From Microcaldota archaeon (GTDB lineage Archaea; Micrarchaeota; Micrarchaeia; Micrarchaeales; Micrarchaeaceae), in contig JASHUQ010000031.1 in assembly GCA_030039935.1 (NCBI GenBank), positions 1 to 12,842 of the forward strand: a stretch of 12,842 nt of DNA, written 5' to 3'. The notes beneath the pieces were generated by a model. The model worked only from the letters and a program-made list of their open reading frames with translations. It had not been told where the DNA came from and searched no databases. The first letter of the stretch is position 1; the number at the start of each line of letters is the position of its first letter. Made by a program: the position numbers and the translations under genes. Positions 6,933 through 12,842 of this stretch are shown here, in pieces.

Positions 6933-8132
6933 ATGAAAACAGATTATAGCATAAAAAAGGAGCTTAAGAGGCTTGGGTCCATACGCGGATCTGGAACAGA
7001 GCTTATAAGCTTCTACGTTCCTCCTGGCACTCAGATAGCTGAGGCTGTTGCTAGGCTCAGGGATGAGCACAGCCAATCCGGCAATATTAAATCAAAGGCT
7101 ACGAGGCTCAACGTACAGGGGGCATTAGAGAAAATAATGCAGTATCTCAGATTGTATAAAATTGCGCCGAAGAACGGGCTTGCCATCTTTTGCGGCAATA
7201 TATCCAGCGTGCAGGCAAAGCCGGACATAGAGCTGTTCTCAATGGAGCCTCCAAGCCCAATACAATCAGATACGTATAGGTGCGATTCTAGCTTCTTTCT
7301 CGAGCCCATTCTTGCTATAACAGAAGCAAAGGAGATGTACTGCCTTGTTGTAATGGATGGAAGGGAGGCAACGCTTGTGACTCTCAAGGGGACCTCGACA
7401 ACTGTAGAGAAGAAGATCCGCTCCTTTGCGCACGCAAAAGTCAGAAAGGGAGGGCAATCCGCTGCAAGGTACGAAAGGGCGATAAACGAGAGCATAAACG
7501 ACTATTACAAAAGCGTTGGGGACTCAGTAAACTCTGTATTCGAGAAATACGGATACAAGCTCAATGGGCTTGTTGTTGGAGGCCCTGGCCCTGCAAAGGA
7601 AAATTTTGTGCGGTCCAAGAACCTCAATTACCAGATAAAGGTCCTTGGCGTATTCGATACCGGTTATACTGACGAAACAACCGGCGTAAACGAGCTTCTC
7701 GAGAAATCAAAGGAGCTTCTCAAGGAGCAGGCTGCGGTGCAGGAGAGAAAGGTTATGGAGAAATTCCTTGTTGAGGTTTCAAGAAACGGGCTTGTTGTAT
7801 CAGGATATGAAAAGGTAAAGAATGCGCTGTCAAACAATAATGTTTCGAAATTGATAATAAGCGAGGATGTTGAGCTTGTAGAAGTGAGATACAGATGCAC
7901 CACATGCAACAGCGAATTCACAAGTGTAGAGCAGGGAAACACAAGACAAGTAAGGCACACAGAGGGGGGAACACTTGAGGTGATAAGCCAGAAGGATGCT
8001 GTTGAGGATATCATAGACATTGCCGACAGCTCTGGAATCGACGTGGCTTTTATATCCTCAAATGGCCAGTATGGGAAAGAGCTTCTCCTTGGCTTTGGCG
8101 GAATAGCAGCAATGCTCAAGTACAAGTCCTGA
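6933..8132 (+). CDS. prf1: Peptide chain release factor subunit 1 (aRF1)
   Basis: This is the class-1 factor that recognises all three stop codons in the ribosomal A site and triggers release of the finished protein. It has 399 residues, slightly short for aRF1. Domain 1 carries NIKS (51-54) and YRCDSSF, the YxCxxxF stop-recognition motif (115-121). Domain 2 carries the peptidyl-tRNA hydrolysis motif GGQSAARYERAI (173-184). Domain 3 ends with GFGGIAAMLKY, typical of the family. The small zinc-ribbon-like insert shows one CxxC (322-325); the second cysteine pair seen in many archaeal homologues is not visible. ATG 6933 is preferred; an in-frame GTG at 6924 would add three residues. The gene stands alone and diverges from tRNA-Leu. 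Its TGA abuts the stop of the convergent gene within TGATCA. Confidence 0.97.
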   Translation: MKTDYSIKKELKRLGSIRGSGTELISFYVPPGTQIAEAVARLRDEHSQSGNIKSKATRLNVQGALEKIMQYLRLYKIAPKNGLAIFCGNISSVQAKPDIELFSMEPPSPIQSDTYRCDSSFFLEPILAITEAKEMYCLVVMDGREATLVTLKGTSTTVEKKIRSFAHAKVRKGGQSAARYERAINESINDYYKSVGDSVNSVFEKYGYKLNGLVVGGPGPAKENFVRSKNLNYQIKVLGVFDTGYTDETTGVNELLEKSKELLKEQAAVQERKVMEKFLVEVSRNGLVVSGYEKVKNALSNNNVSKLIISEDVELVEVRYRCTTCNSEFTSVEQGNTRQVRHTEGGTLEVISQKDAVEDIIDIADSSGIDVAFISSNGQYGKELLLGFGGIAAMLKYKS

Positions 8133-8675
8133 TCAGCTTATCTCTGATGAAATGCCGCACATTGATAGGAACTCTCCATCCCCTTTTATCTGCAATGAGT
8201 CCTGCGTTACCTTTGTAGAATTCGTATTGTTGTAGCTTATGAATATGCTCGGCTCTGCGTCAGCCTCGCTTATGCAATTGCCTGCTGTGCTGTTCGTGTA
8301 GTTCTGCACAGTGCCGGCAACACCGTGCTCCGAAACGCACTCCGTGCTGTTGACTATATAGAAGTCTATTGTGCTTGCGTTCCTGTGGGACGATGCGCTT
8401 CCAACAACAGACTCTATTATTGCGCTTGCGCATCCCACAGTATAGCTTACCTCTGTTCCATTGTATCCATATGCTACAATGCCTATCCTCTGCGCAGAAT
8501 TGAACCTTGATTTGAAGGAATTGAAGCTTGTTGCTGGTGTGCTTGTAAGCCCATAGGCAAGCGCACCGGCTATTATTGCCACAATGACTATTATTCCTAT
8601 TACAGCCAGCGTCTTGCTGTTGCTCTTGCTGTTCTCCGCATTATCCTTTCTTGCATTCTTCGCTTTCTTCTCCAT
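8133..8675 (-). CDS. Small single-pass membrane protein with four-cysteine ectodomain
   Basis: Product not recognised. The 180-residue protein has a highly charged Lys/Asn N-terminus (1-21), one membrane helix (about 22-43) and an outer domain of about 137 residues with roughly seven N-X-S/T sequons and cysteines 82, 113, 134 and 173. The layout is that of a type II (N-in) anchored protein. Its ectodomain resembles the C-terminal ectodomain of the upstream gene's product: an S-F-x-S-type start, a hydrophobic strand followed by NG, G/N-C-x-S-A, an ECVS/SCVS motif, a third Cys, a P-I-x-I-S strand, and a last Cys near the end. ATG 8675 shares its A with the upstream stop (TGATG), so translation is coupled. 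A TTG three bases earlier is a weaker start. No promoter of its own is apparent. Confidence 0.72.
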   Translation of the reverse strand: MEKKAKNARKDNAENSKSNSKTLAVIGIIVIVAIIAGALAYGLTSTPATSFNSFKSRFNSAQRIGIVAYGYNGTEVSYTVGCASAIIESVVGSASSHRNASTIDFYIVNSTECVSEHGVAGTVQNYTNSTAGNCISEADAEPSIFISYNNTNSTKVTQDSLQIKGDGEFLSMCGISSEIS

Positions 8676-10741
8676 CAATTCACTTCAAAGAGCTTGCCGA
8701 GCAGGCAGGAGCTTCCAGTCGCAGGAAGCCCGCTTGCATAAAGAGTATATCCGTACAATCCCTTGTACACAATCTGGTTTGCCTTGCCCTGGCTTATTAC
8801 TATTATGGGATTATCAGATGAAAGCATCTGGTCATAGCACGGTTCATCAAAAGTTCCAGAAGAAACGCAGCTGTAATTTTGTATATCGACCTCTTTCACA
8901 GTTTTGTTCTTGCTTGTCAGGATTTGGGACAGCGCGCTTTCGCAGTTTATCAATGACTGGTTTGACATAGCAGATCCGTTCATTGCTATGAAGACAATCG
9001 TATGGGATTTAACAGAATTGAAGAAGGAGCTTGCTGGAAGGAATGAATTGGCAGCGCTTGCATACGCATATGTTGATATTGAGTATATTGCAAGTATCAC
9101 TACAATGGCAAGGAAAAGCGCAAGCCACGCCCTCTTCGCCTTCCTGTGAAGATGCAGTCTTCTTTTTCTCTTAAACCTGTGATATGTGGTGAAATATACT
9201 ATCACTATTACAATAATTGATATTATTAGCGAGACAATAAGCGCATATAATGGAGCCGCACTAAGCTTTGCGGGTATGGACGCGTTTGATCCAGAGAGAA
9301 TAGACCCTATGAAACCCCCATCTGCGCTTTTTATGAAAGAGCCGACAGTCGACGGCGCGATGAATCCCAGTGATCCCTTTATTGCGCTCTCGTTCTGGTA
9401 TATTGATGAGCCTTGCGTTGAATTTATTCCAGAGTTTAGCTGCGTGTTTATAGACTGCTGTTCCGCAGCTATCCTTGACAATGATGCGGGCTGCTCCCTG
9501 TAGTCTATCTCATGCAACGTTATCCCGACGCTGTTGTTCGAAGACAAATCTATTATTTGCTTGTATGATGAGTATAAACTGGAATACATTGATGAAACAT
9601 TTTGCAATTGCACAGCTATAGTAGCATTGTACTGCGTTATGTTCATCTGCGTGCTGTGTGCTAGAAGCTCGGAGAATGTATTCTGCAAAACTGTCAAAGA
9701 TTCAGCAAGGCTCTTGTTGTAGTAGAAACCAAGAAGCGCAGAGGCGTTTTTTGTCGTGGAGTTGTATTGGGGATAAAATCTTTGCTCAATGCTGCTGAAT
9801 TCAGTGATAACCGCTGGTCCAAGGTAAATGTTTGCGTTTGTCGTCGCATTGTCGGCAATTGACTGTATCGATGAATTGGAAAGCGAGAGAGATTGGAGCG
9901 AATAGATTGCGACTTGCGCGTTTGACAATGCTGTCCTGTTGAAATTCGGAACCTGGCACAATCCTATTGAGTAGCAATACCATGGCGCGCTGTTTGGATT
10001 ATAGTTTATGCATGATGCCGCTTCTGAAGCTGTGAAGTTTGCCGGAGGAGGAAACAGCGGATTCTCTGATATTTCTGTAGACTCGCTTGATATATTGTCA
10101 GTTATGCCGGATAGTTCTGCAAGCTTTGCTGCCGCGTTGCTCGCATTCAGCGATGAGGCAAGAGAGAAGTACTCATTGTAGCTTGAATTCAGCTGATTAT
10201 AGTGTATTGAGAAGTTCATTACTCCCTCTCCTACAGGCCCTGTCGGCCCGTCGGTCTCTTTAAGATAGTCGTTGCAAATTGGAACCGCTTCGCAGGATTG
10301 GCATTCATTCGCTAGAGTGCAGGTCAGGTGGTCCAATCCTGTCACAGTAATGCATTGGGAGAGAAGGGTCTGGCCGCTGCTTCTGAATATGTTCATAGAT
10401 GCGTTCAATTCAAGCACATCTGTCTCGTTTGGCTGAAGATTGGCAAGAAGATACGGCTTCAATACAAGATATGATGTATTGTTGTCCTCTACAAACGAAT
10501 ACTGGCTCTTTGTTGTGTTTATTACAATGTATTGATAGGAAGAAATCTGCATTATTGAGTAGCTGCTTGTGTTTATTGTTGCGTTTGCAAAAGAGGATGA
10601 TCCTATCACGCTCTGGTTGATGTATTGCGATAAGAATAGATACAAATGGGATGTTGTGGAGAGCGCATGGGCGCTGCCTGAGAGCACTATAATGGATAAG
10701 AAAAGGGTAAGCATATATCTAATTTTCATCATAAAACCCAT
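8675..10741 (-). CDS. Large sequon-rich two-pass surface protein
   Basis: Product not recognised. The 688-residue protein begins with a signal peptide (about 6-26, ending SAHA). An N-terminal ectodomain (27-495) follows, rich in Ser, Asn and Thr. It has a tight cysteine group (130, 141, 147, 150, 156) and three further cysteines (244, 256, 262), then an alpha-helical-looking region with many Gln/Ser/Ala residues. Next come a helix (about 497-518), a strongly basic cytoplasmic loop (521-537), a second helix (538-560), and a second ectodomain (561-688) with cysteines 600, 625, 635 and 679. About 30 N-X-S/T sequons are present, all in the predicted outer parts. Starts at 10741, 10732 or 10729 are possible; 10741 fits the TATA-like element at 10767-10774. 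It heads a two-gene unit with the overlapping small membrane-protein gene, next to the S-layer gene. A role in surface architecture is inferred only. Confidence 0.78.
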   Translation of the reverse strand: MGFMMKIRYMLTLFLSIIVLSGSAHALSTTSHLYLFLSQYINQSVIGSSSFANATINTSSYSIMQISSYQYIVINTTKSQYSFVEDNNTSYLVLKPYLLANLQPNETDVLELNASMNIFRSSGQTLLSQCITVTGLDHLTCTLANECQSCEAVPICNDYLKETDGPTGPVGEGVMNFSIHYNQLNSSYNEYFSLASSLNASNAAAKLAELSGITDNISSESTEISENPLFPPPANFTASEAASCINYNPNSAPWYCYSIGLCQVPNFNRTALSNAQVAIYSLQSLSLSNSSIQSIADNATTNANIYLGPAVITEFSSIEQRFYPQYNSTTKNASALLGFYYNKSLAESLTVLQNTFSELLAHSTQMNITQYNATIAVQLQNVSSMYSSLYSSYKQIIDLSSNNSVGITLHEIDYREQPASLSRIAAEQQSINTQLNSGINSTQGSSIYQNESAIKGSLGFIAPSTVGSFIKSADGGFIGSILSGSNASIPAKLSAAPLYALIVSLIISIIVIVIVYFTTYHRFKRKRRLHLHRKAKRAWLALFLAIVVILAIYSISTYAYASAANSFLPASSFFNSVKSHTIVFIAMNGSAMSNQSLINCESALSQILTSKNKTVKEVDIQNYSCVSSGTFDEPCYDQMLSSDNPIIVISQGKANQIVYKGLYGYTLYASGLPATGSSCLLGKLFEVN

Positions 10742-10766
10742 CTTTCATAACATATTGCAGCGAACC

Positions 10767-10774
10767 TTTATAAA
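10767..10774 (-). promoter_or_regulatory. TATA-like element of the 688-residue surface protein gene
   Basis: The minus strand reads ATTTATAAAGG around here, with TTTATAAA as core. It lies about 30 bases before ATG 10741, so transcription would start near 10745 and give a nearly leaderless message. Confidence 0.5.
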
Positions 10775-10833
10775 TGCTTATCATTTATTTTGTTTTTTTG
10801 TCGTCGCAAATGTACATTGCTAACGCTAAGAAG

Positions 10834-10879
10834 TGGAAAAACAACAAAAAGAGATAAAGGAAAGGCAAAACGCCTTTCC
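10834..10879 (-). terminator. Hairpin plus U-rich terminator of the S-layer gene
   Basis: On the minus strand, about 30 bases after the S-layer stop, GGAAAGGC pairs perfectly with GCCTTTCC (8 bp, five-base loop; 10859-10879). A T-rich tract with two T5 runs follows (10834-10858). Archaeal polymerase stops at T-runs, and the hairpin may also protect the 3' end of an abundant mRNA. The rest of 10742-10908 holds only the promoter of the next gene. Confidence 0.75.
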
Positions 10880-10908
10880 ATACTGCTGCCTAATCGCTAC
10901 CTAGTTGT

Positions 10909-12842
10909 TTACGGGTATCCTGCGTTCTGGTACAATGCCTGTATGAACGCATTTGCCTCCTGTGTTGTCTGCGCTGCTGAGTAACCAGCTATCAGGATCT
11001 TGTTTCCATATGCTGCTAGGATTGATGTGCTTGGCGTGTAGTTGCTCCATGGAACCACTTGCTGTGATAGTGTGTTGACATATCCAGATCCTATCAAGAT
11101 CAATGCGCTTGATGGGTTTGCCTGGCTGTCTAGTACTACCAATGGTGTGGTTGTCAGGTTCAATAGCGGTGTTGCAACTATTGCCTGCTTTGCTGATGGA
11201 ACAGCTGTCAAGTTCTGTATACCTGTTATTGTGTATGAGGAACTTGATCCAAGTCCTAGTGTTACGTTTGTAACCTTTCCTATAGAGACATTCTGGTTCA
11301 CTCCTGGGACGCCTGTTATGTGGCTGCCTATAGAGAATGGGCCGTATGTGTGCGTTGTTGATGTTGCTGCGCTTGACGTGCTTGGAGCTACATCAAAGTA
11401 CAGGTAGTCCTGCGATTCTGCCAAGTCTATTGTGTCAGTGCTTGGGCTTATCTGCGCAACCTTGCTTCCCTTCTCTGTCCTGAATCCCACTGTTGCCTGC
11501 ACAGCATTATGCTCTGTCGAGACATATGTCACATTGTTGTGTGTTCCTGTTACTGATTGGTTGATTTGGAAGAATGGGTTTCCTACAGCACCAGCTGTGC
11601 TGTTGTATATTCCAATTACAAGCGAATCAATAGCTGCAGTGTTTCCAGGAATTGGCTCTTCTGTCATGTTCAGTTTGTAGTACAATCTCCAATAATCTGG
11701 CGTTCCTGTTATTGTGTTTGTTGTCAGATAGAAGGTTGTTGTCGGCTGACCGTTATTCTGATCATATGTCCAAGATAACGGAGCTCCATCTGTGTAGTTT
11801 GCATAGCCGTATCCCTTGCCGCTCACTGAATATATTATCTGTGGTGCGTCTGGAACTAGGGCTGCGATTGTTGACAAACCATTGATCACATTGAAGCTAA
11901 GTCCAGGTGCTGGAGAAGACAATGTAATTGATGTTACATTGTACAGTGTTCCGATAGTACCTGAGCCTGTCGACACTCCTGAACCTATTGTTATTGCGTT
12001 TATTGTAGTTGCAGCGCTTGCAGTGTTAGCAGCCCATCCCTTTACAGTAACAACTATAGGGTTGCTTGCAGTGGAAAGCTCCAATGGATCGTTGTATGAG
12101 AATGACACTGTATTTGATCCTATTGTGTTGCCAGCTTCAACAAGCTGATCGCTTGCAAGGTTTACCAGAACTGTCTGGCCATCGCTGCTAACTTGGCTTG
12201 TGAAAGCATTGTCTATTGTTGAGTGTATGCTCAATAGCGATGCAGGCTCTGTTATGTTGTTTATTGCGTCTAGAGCTGCTCCAGCGGTGTTTCCTGGGTA
12301 GTTCTCATAGTTTATTGTCTGCGTTGTCTCTGATGTTACGGTCAGAGAATCGAAGTTGTTGAAATTCTCGTCACCGAGGAATTCAACTGTCCATCCTGTT
12401 GGCTTTGTTATGAATGGGAAGCTTTCACCTGGTGTTAATGTTGTGGATCCCGATGTGTTGTATATTATTATACTCTGCAGTTCGTTTGCGTGTCCGGATG
12501 AGCTGTTTGTCCATAACAGTGTTGTGTACCAGCCTGGGTCATTTGTCTGGTTCCAGACCTTTCCATTCGATACATTGTACACATTGGAATACAGCTGCAG
12601 CTTTGCATACTTTTGATATGCATACAATCCTGCGAATGTCTGGTTAACCTTTACATATAGGTTTGTTCCAGATACATTGAATTCTACTGTATTTCCTGGG
12701 TATACTGCTGTTACATTAGTTGGAGTTGTTCCTCCATTGTAGAATACGTCCAATCCTGCCGGTGACACTCCTGCGCTGTTTGGTTGTCCTATATCTGCAA
12801 GTTCAACCTTGAACAAACCAGAGGTTATGTTTTGTCCAACAT
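10909..12842 (-). CDS. S-layer glycoprotein, C-terminal part (N-terminus outside window)
   Basis: The frame is open to the window edge, so the 5' end is missing; about 644 residues are visible. Apparent internal starts near 12816 are not real, because coding-like sequence with a sequon continues upstream of them. The protein is rich in Thr, Ser, Asn, Gly and Val, has few Lys, no Cys that I can find, and about 20 N-X-S/T sequons, typical of an S-layer lattice protein exposed outside the cell. The C-terminus has a LILIGSGYVNTLS strand-turn and, near the end, ILIAGYSAAQTTQEANAFIQAL. This matches the conserved C-terminal domain of archaeal S-layer proteins (LILVGGP...VAGY-A-DT-AA pattern known from methanogens). 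No C-terminal membrane anchor follows, so anchoring must come from elsewhere. A strong terminator lies downstream. Confidence 0.88.
   Translation of the reverse strand, partial: VGQNITSGLFKVELADIGQPNSAGVSPAGLDVFYNGGTTPTNVTAVYPGNTVEFNVSGTNLYVKVNQTFAGLYAYQKYAKLQLYSNVYNVSNGKVWNQTNDPGWYTTLLWTNSSSGHANELQSIIIYNTSGSTTLTPGESFPFITKPTGWTVEFLGDENFNNFDSLTVTSETTQTINYENYPGNTAGAALDAINNITEPASLLSIHSTIDNAFTSQVSSDGQTVLVNLASDQLVEAGNTIGSNTVSFSYNDPLELSTASNPIVVTVKGWAANTASAATTINAITIGSGVSTGSGTIGTLYNVTSITLSSPAPGLSFNVINGLSTIAALVPDAPQIIYSVSGKGYGYANYTDGAPLSWTYDQNNGQPTTTFYLTTNTITGTPDYWRLYYKLNMTEEPIPGNTAAIDSLVIGIYNSTAGAVGNPFFQINQSVTGTHNNVTYVSTEHNAVQATVGFRTEKGSKVAQISPSTDTIDLAESQDYLYFDVAPSTSSAATSTTHTYGPFSIGSHITGVPGVNQNVSIGKVTNVTLGLGSSSSYTITGIQNLTAVPSAKQAIVATPLLNLTTTPLVVLDSQANPSSALILIGSGYVNTLSQQVVPWSNYTPSTSILAAYGNKILIAGYSAAQTTQEANAFIQALYQNAGYP

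Noticed and set aside
7031..8125. Long minus-strand ORFs opposite aRF1 (7031-7495, 7664-8125)
   Set aside because: They lie antisense to a certain aRF1 gene, lack recognisable domains and look like by-products of its codon use.
8676..8678. TTG as start of the small membrane protein
   Set aside because: ATG at 8675 is the next codon and makes the common TGATG coupling with the upstream stop.
11042..12647. Plus-strand ORFs within the S-layer region
   Set aside because: They are shadows of the long S-layer reading frame and show no domain or start signal.
12814..12816. Start of the S-layer gene near 12816
   Set aside because: The codon is TTG and the frame continues to the window edge with a sequon-containing sequence, so the gene begins outside the window.
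1..12842. CRISPR array, insertion sequence or defence system
   Set aside because: No regularly spaced repeats, transposase motifs or defence-type enzymes were seen on either strand.

Overview
The window looks like archaeal chromosome, probably from a small-genome lineage of the DPANN type (Micrarchaeota/ARMAN-like). The domain call is firm. It rests on an archaeal class-1 release factor (aRF1) with NIKS, YxCxxxF and GGQ motifs, a type II tRNA-Leu without an encoded CCA, TATA-box-like promoters, an S-layer protein with the archaeal C-terminal domain, and sequon-rich surface proteins. The lineage is an inference from tight gene packing and general protein style. No stretch longer than 300 bases lacks a gene; the longest gap is about 167 bases (10742-10908).

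Layout. (1) 1-1674, minus: a polytopic GT-C-like glycosyltransferase whose 3' end lies outside the window. (2) 1675-1749: a divergent promoter with two copies of CTTTTTATAG. (3) 1750-5193, plus: a two-gene operon of a NodU/TobZ-family carbamoyltransferase and a second GT-C membrane glycosyltransferase. (4) 5190-6685, minus: a translationally coupled pair, a sequon-rich membrane-anchored surface protein followed by a dolichol-phosphate-type GT2 glycosyltransferase. (5) 6739-6825, minus: tRNA-Leu(UAG). (6) 6933-8132, plus: aRF1. (7) 8133-10741, minus: two overlapping genes for surface proteins, which appear to share a homologous four-cysteine ectodomain. (8) 10834-10879: a hairpin plus U-rich terminator. 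(9) 10909-12842, minus: the C-terminal ~644 residues of an S-layer glycoprotein.

How the genes may work together. The window combines glycan-building enzymes with their likely acceptors. The enzymes are a GT2 that would charge a polyprenyl phosphate with a sugar, two GT-C enzymes that would use lipid-linked sugars on the outer face of the membrane, and a carbamoyltransferase that could decorate a sugar. The acceptors are the S-layer protein with about 20 N-X-S/T sequons, the 688-residue protein with about 30, and two smaller ones. The most attractive hypothesis is a surface-glycosylation region that makes a carbamoylated glycan. The least described element is the pair of surface proteins at 8133-10741. 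Both convergent gene pairs end with their stop codons sharing or abutting a palindrome (CTAG at 5190-5193, TGATCA at 8130-8135). No CRISPR array, insertion sequence or recognisable defence system was seen.
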